From positions 248,001 to 312,000 of the forward strand of contig NZ_QLKS01000002.1 of NCBI RefSeq assembly GCF_003350005.1: 64,000 bases of DNA, in the 5' to 3' direction. The translations under genes and the position numbers were made by a program. Positions 53,782 to 63,745 of this stretch are shown piece after piece. Source of the stretch: Psychrobacter proteolyticus (GTDB lineage: Bacteria; Pseudomonadota; Gammaproteobacteria; Pseudomonadales; Moraxellaceae). Under the pieces are notes generated by a model. The model had not been told where the DNA came from, did not search any database, and was given only the letters and a program-made list of their open reading frames with translations. Position 1 is the stretch's first letter. Each line of letters starts with the position of its first letter.

Positions 53782-54495
53782 ATGAGTCAGTCAAAAGTAT
53801 ATAACAGTGCCGAAGAAGCGCTAAAAGGCGTCGTCAGTGATGGGCAAACGCTCGCGATCGGTGGCTTCGGACTATGCGGTATTCCAGAAGCATTAATCGA
53901 AGCGCTGCGTGACAGCAAAGTTAAAGAGCTGACTTGTATCAGTAATAACGCTGGTGTCGATGACTTCGGTCTTGGTCTACTACTACAGACACGCCAGATC
54001 AAAAAAATGATTTCGTCATATGTGGGCGAAAATAAAGAGTTTGAGCGCCAATACTTAGCAGGCGAGTTAGAAGTTGAGTTGACGCCACAAGGGACCTTGG
54101 CTGAAAAACTGCGCTCAGGCGGTGCTGGTATCCCTGCGTTTTATACTGCAACAGGCGTAGGTACATTAGTCGCTGAAGGCAAAGAGACTCGTGATTTTGA
54201 TGGGCGTACTTATGTGCTAGAGCATTCGTTACGTGCTGATGTCGCCTTAATCAAAGCGCAAAAGGCAGACAAAGCGGGCAACCTAATCTTTAATAAAACT
54301 GCTCGTAACTTTAACCCAGACTGCGCGATGGCCGGTAAAATCACGATCGTCGAAGTCGAAGAAATCGTTGAAACGGGTACATTTGATCCAGATGATGTGC
54401 ATCTACCAGGTATTTTTGTTCAGCGTATCGTATTGAATGCTAGCCCTGAAAAACGTATCGAAAAAACCACGACTAAAGCTGTAGAAGGCGCGTAA
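53782..54495 (+). CDS. scoA: 3-oxoacid CoA-transferase subunit A
   Basis: With ScoB it transfers CoA from succinyl-CoA to acetoacetate. At 237 aa it has the subunit A marks [20 protein letters not shown], the glycine-rich [12 protein letters not shown] and [18 protein letters not shown]. An AGGAG-like site precedes the ATG. scoB follows after an unusually long 141-bp gap that contains a perfect hairpin. Confidence 0.96.
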   Translation: MSQSKVYNSAEEALKGVVSDGQTLAIGGFGLCGIPEALIEALRDSKVKELTCISNNAGVDDFGLGLLLQTRQIKKMISSYVGENKEFERQYLAGELEVELTPQGTLAEKLRSGGAGIPAFYTATGVGTLVAEGKETRDFDGRTYVLEHSLRADVALIKAQKADKAGNLIFNKTARNFNPDCAMAGKITIVEVEEIVETGTFDPDDVHLPGIFVQRIVLNASPEKRIEKTTTKAVEGA

Positions 54496-54558
54496 ATAAA
54501 AACGTGGTCGGAGCTTAATCGTACGTGAAATCAACAGTTAATTTTAGATGGATAATAG

Positions 54559-54596
54559 TTTAGACAGCCAATTGATTAAATAACTGGCTGTCTAAA
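54559..54596. other. Hairpin between scoA and scoB
   Basis: A 12-bp perfect inverted repeat TTTAGACAGCCA (54559-54570) / TGGCTGTCTAAA (54585-54596) with a 14-nt loop and no T run. It could be an mRNA-processing or stability element setting subunit ratio. Confidence 0.65.
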
Positions 54597-54636
54597 TGAA
54601 TAAAAATAGAATATCGCAAAAAATAAGGAAATCAGC

Positions 54637-55266
54637 ATGGCATGGACAAGAGAGCAAATGGCGCAACGCGCTGCAAAAGAGCTACAAGATGGCTACTATG
54701 TGAACCTAGGCATCGGTCTCCCAACGTTGGTCGCCAACTACATTCCTGAAGGCGTAGACGTATGGCTACAATCAGAGAATGGCTTGCTAGGTATTGGTGA
54801 GTTCCCTACCACAGAAAACGTAGATGCGGACTTGATTAACGCGGGCAAGCAAACGGTGACTGCAGAAGCTGGGGCTAGTTATTTTAGTAGCTCAGAGTCT
54901 TTTTCTATGATTCGTGGCGGTCATGTCAACTTGGCGATATTGGGTGCAATGGAAGTCTCAGAAAAAGGCGACCTTGCCAACTGGATGATTCCTAAAAAGA
55001 TGGTCAAAGGCATGGGCGGGGCGATGGATTTGGTCGCAGGCGTGCAGCGTGTGATTGTATTGATGGAGCAGGTCAATAAACATGGCGAACCAAAAATCTT
55101 GGCAAACTGTGAACTACCATTGACGGGTAAAGGCGTGGTTGATCGTATCATCACTGAGCTTGCTGTATTAGATGTTACTGATAAGGGTCTGAAGCTGGTT
55201 GAATTAGCAGATGGTGTGAGCTTTGACGAGCTACAAGAAAAAACACCAGTAAGTATTATTCAGTAA
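54637..55266 (+). CDS. scoB: 3-oxoacid CoA-transferase subunit B
   Basis: Catalytic subunit (209 aa). It carries the active-site Glu in [11 protein letters not shown], plus [15 protein letters not shown] and [18 protein letters not shown]. It starts after a GG-containing AAGGAAA ribosome site. It completes the acetoacetate-activating enzyme with scoA; acetoacetyl-CoA would then be split by a thiolase encoded elsewhere. Confidence 0.97.
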   Translation: MAWTREQMAQRAAKELQDGYYVNLGIGLPTLVANYIPEGVDVWLQSENGLLGIGEFPTTENVDADLINAGKQTVTAEAGASYFSSSESFSMIRGGHVNLAILGAMEVSEKGDLANWMIPKKMVKGMGGAMDLVAGVQRVIVLMEQVNKHGEPKILANCELPLTGKGVVDRIITELAVLDVTDKGLKLVELADGVSFDELQEKTPVSIIQ

Positions 55267-55319
55267 ACTTTGTACAGTAAGGTGACTGTCGTAAGATTAA
55301 TATGTTTTATCCCGCAAAT

Positions 55320-55351
55320 AAATACGCCACTATAATCATAGTGGCGTATTT
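55320..55351 (+). terminator. Hairpin after scoB, probable terminator
   Basis: A 13-bp perfect stem AATACGCCACTAT (55321-55333) / ATAGTGGCGTATT (55338-55350) with a 4-nt loop. It is followed only by TTG, so it may be a weak terminator or attenuator before the dehydrogenase gene. Confidence 0.65.
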
Positions 55352-55407
55352 GTTCAGTTCAATTTTATAAAAACTAATAATATTTTAGACCATGATAAGG
55401 AATATGT

Positions 55408-56208
55408 ATGGCGACCCAATTAGAACAAGATTTGACAGGCAAAGTAGCATTGGTCACTGGCTCTGCAAGTGGTATCGGGCGTGACATCGCTGAAACTTAT
55501 GCAAAAGCAGGCGCAGCGGTTGGTATTGCTGATATCAACCTTGAAGCGGCACAAAAAACCGTCGATGCTATTGAAGCGGCTGGTGGACGTGCTCTGGCGA
55601 TTGCCATGGATGTTACCTCAGAAGATGCCGTAAATGACGGTGTGCAGCAGCTGGTTGATACCTTTGGCGGTATTGATATTTTGGTTTCTAATGCTGGTAT
55701 TCAGATCATTGATCCTATCGATAAAATGGCGTTTAGCGATTGGAAAAAAATGCTCAATATCCACTTAGACGGTGCTTTTTTGACTACCAAAGCTGCGATT
55801 AAGCACATGTATAAAGGCGATAAGGGCGGCACAGTTATTTATATGGGCTCCGCTCACTCGCATGAGGCCTCATTATATAAAGCCCCGTACGTGACCGCGA
55901 AGCATGGACTACTAGGACTGTGTCGTGTGTTAGCCAAAGAGGGTGCAGCGCATAAAGTACGCTCGCATGTGATTTGCCCAGGGTTTGTCAAAACGCCATT
56001 GGTCGAAAAACAAATTCCAGAGCAGGCGGCTGAGAAAGGCATCAGTGAAGAGTCGGTTATTAATGATATTATGCTGGTCAATACCGTAGATAAAGAATTT
56101 ACGACAGTAGAAGATATTGCCCAATTGGCGCTATTTTTAGCGGCTTTCCCAACCAATGTATTCACTGGACAATCTATCGTTGCCAGTCATGGTTGGTTCA
56201 TGAATTAA
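55408..56208 (+). CDS. 3-hydroxybutyrate dehydrogenase (SDR)
   Basis: NAD-dependent short-chain dehydrogenase (266 aa) that oxidises 3-hydroxybutyrate to acetoacetate. The cofactor motif is VTGSASGIG, followed by the NAG (SNAGIQ) motif and the active-site YVTAKHG (Y-x3-K) with the upstream Ser in YMGSAHS. The [12 protein letters not shown] end is typical of BdhA-type enzymes. Its place after scoAB closes the pathway 3-hydroxybutyrate to acetoacetate to acetoacetyl-CoA. Confidence 0.93.
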   Translation: MATQLEQDLTGKVALVTGSASGIGRDIAETYAKAGAAVGIADINLEAAQKTVDAIEAAGGRALAIAMDVTSEDAVNDGVQQLVDTFGGIDILVSNAGIQIIDPIDKMAFSDWKKMLNIHLDGAFLTTKAAIKHMYKGDKGGTVIYMGSAHSHEASLYKAPYVTAKHGLLGLCRVLAKEGAAHKVRSHVICPGFVKTPLVEKQIPEQAAEKGISEESVINDIMLVNTVDKEFTTVEDIAQLALFLAAFPTNVFTGQSIVASHGWFMN

Positions 56209-56228
56209 TATATATACAATTTGCATAT

Positions 56229-56265
56229 ACCACAACGTCAGACCTACTGGCGTTGTGGTTTTTTT
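56229..56265 (+). terminator. Intrinsic terminator of the 3-hydroxybutyrate dehydrogenase gene
   Basis: The stem ACCACAACGTCAG / CTGGCGTTGTGGT (one wobble) is followed by a T run. Confidence 0.9.
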
Positions 56266-56404
56266 ATGCCTCCAATTCAGCTACACTGTCACGATAGAAG
56301 GTTTGGCTAATATACTCATTAACGTTATCGGTTGTAATATGCGCAACGAGACGGCTTGAGCAATTTGCCAGATCTACCCACTTGTATAGGCCATAATAGT
56401 AGCT

Positions 56405-57628
56405 ATGTTTAACTTTATGAAGAAAAAAACCACAAAAACCGAAACGCCTCAGCAGCAGGCAGAGCGTGATAGTGCCGTCGACAAAGTCCTACTTGGATAT
56501 GAGATAGGTGCTGTCAGTATTGCCACGATGGTCACAGGGCTTGAGCGTGATGGCGAAGCACTTACGTTAGACCTGCGTTTGCCAAAAGATAGCAATCCTG
56601 AAGTTATCCAGCAGGAGCTTGGGCAGTTGCTACACCCGCATGGTATTACCACGATTCATATGAACGTGCGTCTGCCTGCGCCAGAAAAGGGTTCAGGCTC
56701 GAGCTTACCAAAGCAGATGCCAAAGACAACCAATGCGATGGAATCCCAGCCTTCATCTGGCGCTAATAACAATACTAGTAGCACTAACGCTGAGCCACCG
56801 ATTACAAAAGCTGCACCTACCCAAGCTTCATTGGCCGCGCATCCTCGTATCCGTCATATTATTGTTGTGGCATCAGGTAAAGGCGGTGTTGGTAAATCAA
56901 CCACCACGGTCAACATTGCCTTAGCACTACAGAAGCTTGGCAATCGTGTTGGTGTGCTAGATGCCGATATCTATGGTCCTAGTATGCCAACGATGTTGGG
57001 CGTCGCTGATGTGAAGCCGCAACTAGAAAACGAGCAGTTCGTGCCAGTTGATGCGCATGGCATGGCAATGCTTTCTATCGGTAGTTTGCTTGATGGAGAT
57101 AATACTCCGGTTGCATGGCGTGGACCAAAAGCCACGGGTGCATTGATGCAGCTATATAATCAAACCAACTGGCCGCAGCTAGACTATCTAGTGATTGATA
57201 TGCCGCCTGGTACGGGTGATATACAGTTGACATTGGCGCAGCGTATTCCAGTCACAGGTGCTGTCATTGTCACGACACCGCAGCATGTTGCCTTACTCGA
57301 TGCGCAAAAAGGCGTTGAGATGTTTAATAAAACCAACATTCCTGTGCTTGGCGTGGTTGAAAACATGGCGCTACATACTTGTAGCAACTGCAACCACACC
57401 GAAGCAATCTTTGGTACGGGTGGCGGTGAATTTATCGCTGAGCAGTATCAGGTACCGCTATTGGGTCAGCTACCACTTGCCAGTGGCATTCGTGCACAAG
57501 TTGATAAAGGCGTACCAAGCGTCTTAGCTGATGATGAGTTTGCGACCTATTATTTGAGCATTGCCAAAAATATCGAAACCAATATCAATAAATTCGCAAA
57601 GCCTGTCGATGATAAGCGGATTTTTTGA
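56405..57628 (+). CDS. apbC: Iron-sulfur cluster carrier protein ApbC/Mrp
   Basis: P-loop ATPase scaffold delivering Fe-S clusters (407 aa). An N-terminal MIP18-like domain is followed by a Ser/Asn/Thr-rich linker and the ATPase domain with ASGKGGVGKST, DADIYGPSMPTMLG and DMPPGTGDIQLT. The cluster-binding CxxC is in LHTCSNCNH. No strong ribosome site is seen before the ATG. It is followed at close range by two genes of unknown role. Confidence 0.95.
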   Translation: MFNFMKKKTTKTETPQQQAERDSAVDKVLLGYEIGAVSIATMVTGLERDGEALTLDLRLPKDSNPEVIQQELGQLLHPHGITTIHMNVRLPAPEKGSGSSLPKQMPKTTNAMESQPSSGANNNTSSTNAEPPITKAAPTQASLAAHPRIRHIIVVASGKGGVGKSTTTVNIALALQKLGNRVGVLDADIYGPSMPTMLGVADVKPQLENEQFVPVDAHGMAMLSIGSLLDGDNTPVAWRGPKATGALMQLYNQTNWPQLDYLVIDMPPGTGDIQLTLAQRIPVTGAVIVTTPQHVALLDAQKGVEMFNKTNIPVLGVVENMALHTCSNCNHTEAIFGTGGGEFIAEQYQVPLLGQLPLASGIRAQVDKGVPSVLADDEFATYYLSIAKNIETNINKFAKPVDDKRIF

Positions 57629-57692
57629 TGATGGAGAAGTAGCCTAAGCTGGCGACTTTTAAAGTGAATGTATTGTCTAAAAAGAGGATATC

Positions 57693-58130
57693 TTGAACTT
57701 ATCTATTTATCAAAGCCATTTAGACAATACTCCCAAGCAGTATAGAGTCTTACGATTATTTCGCCCACCGATATACATCATTGAACTCTCAAACAATCAG
57801 TTGATTGCCGTTTGCTACTATAAAGATGGCAGTAGCAAACGCTATCAGATTAATGCTGACTTTAGCAATCGCCGAATGGTAATTACCGATTTTAACAAAT
57901 TCGCAAAGGCTCTCGCTGAGCTGTTAAAAAAGTTTCCAAGACACTTTTTATGGATGAGTGCGCTTGCATCAATCAATGTTACAGAAACACTAGCAGATGG
58001 ATTAACCAATATTGAAGTTAAGGTGATAACTGAAGCGTTTTTTGTGGGTGCTGTACAGGCAAAAAGAAGAATTTCACATAGCACCGTGAGCTATCAAGGA
58101 CAGATAGTACCTTTAGAAAAATTTGGCTAG
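57693..58130 (+). CDS. Protein of unknown function
   Basis: I do not recognise this 145-residue basic protein (start TTG 57693, AGAGGA just upstream). It begins MNLSIYQSHLDNTPKQYRVL and has mixed beta strands (PPIYIIELSNNQLIAVCYY) and a helical middle (FNKFAKALAELLKKF). No signal peptide or membrane helix is evident. Only 12 bp separate it from the DUF2804 gene, suggesting linked expression. Confidence 0.68.
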   Translation: MNLSIYQSHLDNTPKQYRVLRLFRPPIYIIELSNNQLIAVCYYKDGSSKRYQINADFSNRRMVITDFNKFAKALAELLKKFPRHFLWMSALASINVTETLADGLTNIEVKVITEAFFVGAVQAKRRISHSTVSYQGQIVPLEKFG

Positions 58131-58142
58131 GATGCCGATATC

Positions 58143-59294
58143 ATGAATAAAAGCCACGACAAACTGTATACTGCCGCCAACTTAAAACTGGAAAATCTCG
58201 AATATCTTATCCAAAATGGTCAGCCTACCTTTGGTGTTTTCTCCCAAGTCAAAAGTATCAATTACTTAGACTATCATAGTCATCTCATTTCACAAAAATC
58301 CTTACCTAACTGGCGTAAAGAACTAAAAGCCAACCAATTCTGCTTCATTCAGATACTCCATCCCCCTTATCGAGTGTGCCTCGCGCTCGCAACGATTAAG
58401 CTTGCGACTAGTGCTTTCGTTTACATTTATAATGAGGATACTAAGCAGCTGGAAGTTTGTGAGGCGCTACAGCCTTTGACGCATCATACGCACTTAGACG
58501 GTGATGGTTATCAAGGGCAGATGGCATTTACACATACAAAGCTCAGCGTCACCTTGGATTTTAGTCCTGCTCAGATGACTATTGCGCTCGACAGTCAGTA
58601 TGTTGCAATCACGGCAGCGTTAGCACGAAGCGCACAACCGTTAGCCATATGTACGCCGACTGGTAGGCGTGGCTGGACGTTTACGCAAAAAGAGCCGTTG
58701 ACCGCACTATCTGGGCATTTACTTATTAAAACCAAGTCAAAGTTTCATACTGATGCTCCTGACGCTCAACCTCAAAAAATAACTTTCACCGATGCCACTA
58801 TTGCCAATCTAGATTGGACGCTCGGCTATATGCGTCATGAGACCAATTGGTTTTGGAGCTGTATCACTAGCTATTTGTCAGATGGCCGTCGCTTTTTGCT
58901 CAATCTGTCTATGGGTGTCAATGAGACAGGAGCCAGTGAAAATGCTTGCTGGCTTGATGGGCAGATATTTTATTTACCACCCGTTATGTTTGCTCGTGAG
59001 GATTCAAATATTCGATCAAGTCAGCTAGACAGTCTTGAGCCAAGTATAGAAAGTGATGCTAGCATCTCAAAGCCATGGCGTATCTATCATCAAAATCTCG
59101 GGTGGAGCAATGTCGATATTGATTTAAGCTTTACACCGATTACCGTCTATAAAAAGACCGATAATTTTGGTGTGATAGCCAGTACCTTTGAGCAGTGGAT
59201 AGGTTTTTATAGTGGTGAAATTCGAATAAGAGATGAAGTTATTAGGCTTGATAATGTCATGGGGCTCGCAGAAGATCATTTTGCCAAATGGTAG
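58143..59294 (+). CDS. DUF2804 domain protein
   Basis: A 383-residue protein matching DUF2804 by pattern: W-rich strands such as HETNWFWSCITSYLSDGRRF, LDGQIFYLPPV and the hallmark ending MGLAEDHFAKW. The family has a lipocalin/AttH-like beta fold in related proteins and is of unknown function. No signal peptide is seen. It follows the unknown gene at 57693. Confidence 0.82.
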   Translation: MNKSHDKLYTAANLKLENLEYLIQNGQPTFGVFSQVKSINYLDYHSHLISQKSLPNWRKELKANQFCFIQILHPPYRVCLALATIKLATSAFVYIYNEDTKQLEVCEALQPLTHHTHLDGDGYQGQMAFTHTKLSVTLDFSPAQMTIALDSQYVAITAALARSAQPLAICTPTGRRGWTFTQKEPLTALSGHLLIKTKSKFHTDAPDAQPQKITFTDATIANLDWTLGYMRHETNWFWSCITSYLSDGRRFLLNLSMGVNETGASENACWLDGQIFYLPPVMFAREDSNIRSSQLDSLEPSIESDASISKPWRIYHQNLGWSNVDIDLSFTPITVYKKTDNFGVIASTFEQWIGFYSGEIRIRDEVIRLDNVMGLAEDHFAKW

Positions 59295-59422
59295 CTTCTA
59301 AAATATAAGATGGGGATAAATGAGATTATTGGCTGTATTCAGTTTTAAGTAGCCGCTCCTCTATAAATTCAGCCGTCAATTCCGTATAATCGTCGCTATT
59401 AAATATTTGCTAAGGAACAACA

Positions 59423-59998
59423 ATGTCTATTAAGTCTGACCGCTGGATTCGTAAAATGGCCGAAGAGCACGGCATGATTGAGCCATACGAGCCAGGTCAA
59501 GTACGCTTTAATGATGCAGGCGAGCGTTTGGTTAGCTACGGCACCTCAAGCTACGGTTATGATGTGCGCTGTGCTCCTGAATTTAAGGTTTTTACCAACG
59601 TACATTCAGTGGTCGTTGATCCTAAAAACTTCGATGATAAAAGCTTTATCGATATCGTTGGTGACGAGTGTATCATTCCACCTAATTCGTTTGCTTTAGC
59701 TCGTACTATGGAGTATTTCCGTATTCCGCGTGATGTATTGACTATTTGCCTAGGTAAATCAACGTATGCGCGCTGCGGTATTATTGTCAACGTAACGCCG
59801 CTTGAGCCTGAGTGGGAAGGGCACGTCACTTTAGAGTTTAGTAATACCACCAATCTGCCAGCCCGTATCTATGCTGGCGAAGGCGTTGCGCAAATGCTGT
59901 TCTTTCAAAGTGATGCTGATGATGTCTGTGAGACCAGCTATAAAGATCGCGGTGGTAAATACCAAGGTCAACGTGGCGTGACACTGCCAAGAACCTAA
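59423..59998 (+). CDS. dcd: dCTP deaminase
   Basis: Converts dCTP to dUTP for thymidylate synthesis. At 191 aa it has [20 protein letters not shown], the nucleotide-binding [19 protein letters not shown] and the catalytic-Glu region [22 protein letters not shown] precedes the ATG. It ends at a strong terminator convergent with sspB. Confidence 0.98.
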   Translation: MSIKSDRWIRKMAEEHGMIEPYEPGQVRFNDAGERLVSYGTSSYGYDVRCAPEFKVFTNVHSVVVDPKNFDDKSFIDIVGDECIIPPNSFALARTMEYFRIPRDVLTICLGKSTYARCGIIVNVTPLEPEWEGHVTLEFSNTTNLPARIYAGEGVAQMLFFQSDADDVCETSYKDRGGKYQGQRGVTLPRT

Positions 59999-60062
59999 TC
60001 AGTAAGCGTCTGTTCAAAAACTCATTAACTATACAAAGCCGATGAGTCTTCAAATACCTAAT

Positions 60063-60098
60063 AAAAAAGCTAGTCATATTTAATATGGCTAGCTTTTT
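60063..60098. terminator. Bidirectional intrinsic terminator between dcd and sspB
   Basis: The stem AAAAAGCTAGTCATATT / AATATGGCTAGCTTTTT, with one wobble, carries A and T runs on both sides. Confidence 0.92.
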
Positions 60099-60147
60099 CA
60101 TTGTGTTAAATAGAACTGGTCTAAGGTTCTATTTATTTCAATAGTTT

Positions 60148-60585
60148 TTATTTTAAGACTTTTAGACCCGCTTTATTATCGCGCTTTGGTTTAGGCGCTT
60201 TAGCAGGGCTATTGTTAGAAATTTGCGCTGAGTCGTCTTCTGGTACATAATTATCATACTCTTTTGGATCAAAGAACATTCCTTGTGAGTTCTCTTTAGC
60301 ATAGATACCCATTACAGCAGTAAGCGGTACCCAAATCTCTTGTGAGACGCCACCAAAACGCGCGCTGAAATGTATGTACTCATTTTCCATGCTCATATTA
60401 CCAGTAGCACGACTAGCAATATTAAGTACAATACGACCGTCTTGCACATGCTCTGTCGGTATCTGTACGTTATCGGCAGTAGCATCGACCATCAGATAAG
60501 GTGTCAAGGCGTTATCTTCTATCCATTCATATAGCGCCCGCACCATGTAAGGACGAGTTGGGGTAATAGAGGTAGTTTCGCTCAT
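60148..60585 (-). CDS. sspB: ClpXP protease specificity-enhancing factor SspB
   Basis: Adaptor that hands ssrA-tagged proteins to ClpXP. At 145 aa the N-terminal peptide-binding domain has RPYMVRALYEWIEDNALTPY and HVQDGRIVLNIAS. A flexible acidic linker follows and the C-terminus is basic (KPKRDNKAGLKVLK), matching the ClpX-docking tail pattern. It lies 133 bp after sspA and is probably in the same operon. Its tag substrate comes from ssrA in this same window. Confidence 0.96.
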   Translation of the reverse strand: MSETTSITPTRPYMVRALYEWIEDNALTPYLMVDATADNVQIPTEHVQDGRIVLNIASRATGNMSMENEYIHFSARFGGVSQEIWVPLTAVMGIYAKENSQGMFFDPKEYDNYVPEDDSAQISNNSPAKAPKPKRDNKAGLKVLK

Positions 60586-60718
60586 CTAATGATTTCCTAT
60601 ACTAGTAATTTTTAATAATTGAAAAATATCTCGTTCAGCAATTTATCAGATAACAAATGCTAATTAACGTCTGTCTTATTTATACTTTATTTTAGGACAG
60701 CTTTTGATACTTGTCTAA

Positions 60719-61333
60719 TCAACGCACGCTTTTTTGGAAGCTACTGCGCTCAAACACTCTCGTTTGGTATTCAAACAATGGACGGCTAATGGCACGTGGC
60801 AGCTCAATACCCATCTCATCTAATCGCCATAATAATGGTGCTAATAATATATCACACCAACCAAATTCATCAGCCATAAAATAAGGCTTGTGGGCGAACA
60901 GCGGAGATAAGGTAATTAACGAATCACTGAGCTGTTTTTTGGCCAACGCTGCCTGTGCTTTGTTAAAGCTGTCTGGATGGATAAGCAGGCGCTTACCGAG
61001 CGAAAGCCAATCACGTTGTATGCGCCAAGCTAATTGACGAAACTGTGCACGTTCCTGCGGTGTCTCAGGGAGCAATTTGTTTGTGTGATAACGCTCTTCA
61101 AGATATTCAAAAATGACATTAATCTCATAAAGTGCAATCTCACGCTGCTGTAATACAGGTAAGGTGTGATAGGGGTTCAGCTCAGTCAGATCTTCAGGAC
61201 GCTCAGAGTGCAAACGTGACAAATAATAATCAAGTTTTTTTTCTTCAAGTAATAGGCGTACCACATGACTGTCGTAACCGTCGTCAGCGTACAAAATCAG
61301 CTGACTACTTGGAATATCATTTGCGTCAATCAT
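60719..61333 (-). CDS. sspA: Stringent starvation protein A
   Basis: RNA-polymerase-associated regulator with a glutathione-S-transferase fold (204 aa). The N-terminal thioredoxin-like part reads LILYADDGYDSHVVRLLLEE, then LNPYHTLPVL; the helical C-terminal domain begins near residue ~85. In E. coli SspA supports stationary-phase and acid-stress transcription. Upstream of sspB as usual. Confidence 0.95.
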   Translation of the reverse strand: MIDANDIPSSQLILYADDGYDSHVVRLLLEEKKLDYYLSRLHSERPEDLTELNPYHTLPVLQQREIALYEINVIFEYLEERYHTNKLLPETPQERAQFRQLAWRIQRDWLSLGKRLLIHPDSFNKAQAALAKKQLSDSLITLSPLFAHKPYFMADEFGWCDILLAPLLWRLDEMGIELPRAISRPLFEYQTRVFERSSFQKSVR

Positions 61334-61744
61334 GAAAACCTAATGTTAAGAGTGAAGGCTGTCATCGTAAACAAACTCGCAACGTTTATCAAGGTAGAGT
61401 ACGTAAACATTAGCGCTGAGCAACTTATTCTCTGGCTCATCTATTACTTAAGCTTAGGACGTGTTAGATATTCGACCATGGCACTGACAGAGACTGTTTC
61501 TTAGATGCTTTGACTTTAAGAATAGTAAGTTTAGTGGTTTTAATCCTCTATTTTTAACCATGAAATGGTAAGAAAGAGTCTGATCCCTGCGCGCTGATAC
61601 TAAAGTTGTTCTCTAGGTTTATATAAGCAATGCTGTTGTGAACCTAATTAAGTCATTATCATTGTTTTATACCTTGTCTAGAACAATTTTAGCAGTCAGC
61701 AGTACCTATTTGTGATTGTTCAACACGCCCTAAGATCAAAGCAT
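61334..61744. other. Intergenic region between sspA and petC
   Basis: 410 bp containing the sspAB promoter. Short plus-strand ORFs here overlap the sspA 5' end and are not supported. No other feature is seen. Confidence 0.4.
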
Positions 61745-61775
61745 AAAAAAGCACTACCGAAGTAGTGCCTTTTTT
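61745..61775 (-). terminator. Intrinsic terminator of the petABC operon
   Basis: The stem GCACTAC / GTAGTGC with loop CGAA is flanked by A and T runs, 30 bp past the petC stop. Confidence 0.92.
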
Positions 61776-61804
61776 ATTTCTAAGAATTGGCTGCTGACTA
61801 TAAC

Positions 61805-62518
61805 TTATTTGACATCTTTCCAGAATTCTTTGTTCAACAAGTACACTGGGATGAGTAATACCAATAAGAATAGAATGACGAAGAAACCAATCACTTGACG
61901 ATCATGGCGAGCAGGCTCACCCATCCACGCCATAAAGTTTACTAAGTCACCAACTTCACTCTGGAACTCTTCTGCACTTAGCTCTTCTTGCATATTATGC
62001 AAGACATGAGGCATAGCAGCGTTTTTGAGCACTAGATTGTTGGCGCCCCAAGGACGGTTTGGATCTTCGTAAAACGATAGTAGATAAGTGTATACCCAGT
62101 CATCGCCACGCAGTCTTGTCTCAAGTGATAAATCCGGAGGCGCTGCGCCAAACCAAGACGCTTGGATCTCAGGATCGATCTCAGCAGTGATGTGGTCACC
62201 GATTTGATCGGTAGTAACCATTAGGTACTTTTCGACTAACTCAGGCGGTATCTCTAAATCTTGTGCAATACGAGAATGACGAACATATTTGGCTGAGTGA
62301 CACCCAGCGCAGTAGTTCATAAAGATTTTGGCGCCATTTTGTAGTGAGCCCTTATTGGTAAAATCAACAGGAGCAGTACTACAAGCCAAATGCTCTTCAA
62401 CACCTTCAGCATTAGTAAACGTGCCGCAACCACTGCCTTCAGCCATTGCTGTACCAGCAGTCAACGTCAATGCCGCGCCTAAGCCTAGACCAACTAGGGA
62501 TTTAATTAGCGTGTTCAT
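61805..62518 (-). CDS. petC: Cytochrome c1 of the bc1 complex
   Basis: Haem subunit passing electrons from the Rieske protein to cytochrome c. At 237 aa there is a signal peptide ending AMA|EGSG, haem attachment site CAGCH at residues 70-74, and a C-terminal membrane anchor (QVIGFFVILFLLVLLIPVYL). The start at 62518 overlaps the petB stop as TAATG with GGAGG upstream, so translation is coupled. A longer in-frame start inside petB is rejected. Confidence 0.97.
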   Translation of the reverse strand: MNTLIKSLVGLGLGAALTLTAGTAMAEGSGCGTFTNAEGVEEHLACSTAPVDFTNKGSLQNGAKIFMNYCAGCHSAKYVRHSRIAQDLEIPPELVEKYLMVTTDQIGDHITAEIDPEIQASWFGAAPPDLSLETRLRGDDWVYTYLLSFYEDPNRPWGANNLVLKNAAMPHVLHNMQEELSAEEFQSEVGDLVNFMAWMGEPARHDRQVIGFFVILFLLVLLIPVYLLNKEFWKDVK

Positions 62519-63744
62519 TAGTGACCTCCGGTAACGCGTTCTGGTGGCTGTTTGCACTTCTCAATGGCAGTGTAGAATGGCATCAGCAAGAAGAACAAGA
62601 AATATAGAATCGTAAATATACGAGCCATCAAGGTCGCTGTTGGAGTCGTTGGGGTTGCACCCAAGTAGCCTAGTACGACAAAGCTAATCGCAAATACTGT
62701 TAAAGCAATCTTAGACAATATACCTTTATAGCGTATAGAACGTACTGGTGACCTATCCAGCCATGGTATCAAGAATAGTACGGCAATTGCAGCACCCATC
62801 GCGACGACACCGCCAAGCTTATCAGGAACCGCACGTAAGATAGCGTAGAACGGTGTGTAGTACCAGACTGGTGCAATATGTGCTGGTGTTTTCAGTGAGT
62901 TCGCTGTCTCAAAGTTTGGTGGCTCAAGGAAGAAACCGCCGCCTTCAGGGAAGAAGAATACCACTGCAAAAAAGCAGATAAAGAATACAACGATACCTAC
63001 CATGTCATGCACAGTGTAGTAAGGATGGAATTCGATACCGTCTAATGGCACACCATTTTTATCTTTTAGTTTCTTAATGTCGATGCCATCAGGGTTGTTT
63101 GAACCCACATGGTGCAATGCCACAATATGCATAAATACTAGGCCTACAAGCACTAATGGAATAGCAACAACGTGTAGAGCAAAGAAACGGTTTAGGGTAA
63201 TACCAGAGATGATATAGTCACCACGTACCCATTCAGCAAGACCATCACCAATAACAGGTAGCGCCGCAGGTAAGTTCAGGATAACCTGAGCACCCCAGAA
63301 TGACATGTTGCCCCAAGGTAGTAGATATCCAAAGAAACCTTCTGCCATAAGTGCTAGGTAAATACCCATACCGATGAGCCAAATAAGCTCACGAGGTTTT
63401 TGGTATGAACCATATAGCAAGGCTCTAAACATATGCAGGTATACAACGACGAAAAACGCAGATGCCCCAGTTGAGTGCATATAGCGAATGAGCCAACCAC
63501 CTTTTACGTCACGCATGATGTATTCAACAGACGCAAATGCCCCTTCGGCACTTGGGTTGTACATCATCGTAAGCCATATACCAGTCACCAATTGGTTGAC
63601 CAATACAATCATTGATAGCACGCCAAAGAAATACCAAAAGTTAAAGTTCTTTGGTGCGTAGTACTTTGACATATGGTATTCATAGGTTTCAGTCGCTGGA
63701 AAACGCGCGTCTACCCAATGCATTAACTTTTTACCCATACTCAT
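62518..63744 (-). CDS. petB: Cytochrome b of the bc1 complex
   Basis: Membrane quinol-oxidising subunit (408 aa) with the haem-ligand histidines in helices B and D (RYMHSTGASAFFVVVYLHMF, FALHVVAIPLVLVGLVFMH), the PEWY-equivalent region (APVWYYTPFYAILR) and eight helices. GGAGG 6 nt before the ATG at 63744 decides the start; the five upstream codons are not used. It begins 1 bp before the petA stop region. Confidence 0.97.
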   Translation of the reverse strand: MSMGKKLMHWVDARFPATETYEYHMSKYYAPKNFNFWYFFGVLSMIVLVNQLVTGIWLTMMYNPSAEGAFASVEYIMRDVKGGWLIRYMHSTGASAFFVVVYLHMFRALLYGSYQKPRELIWLIGMGIYLALMAEGFFGYLLPWGNMSFWGAQVILNLPAALPVIGDGLAEWVRGDYIISGITLNRFFALHVVAIPLVLVGLVFMHIVALHHVGSNNPDGIDIKKLKDKNGVPLDGIEFHPYYTVHDMVGIVVFFICFFAVVFFFPEGGGFFLEPPNFETANSLKTPAHIAPVWYYTPFYAILRAVPDKLGGVVAMGAAIAVLFLIPWLDRSPVRSIRYKGILSKIALTVFAISFVVLGYLGATPTTPTATLMARIFTILYFLFFLLMPFYTAIEKCKQPPERVTGGH

Positions 63745-63745
63745 A

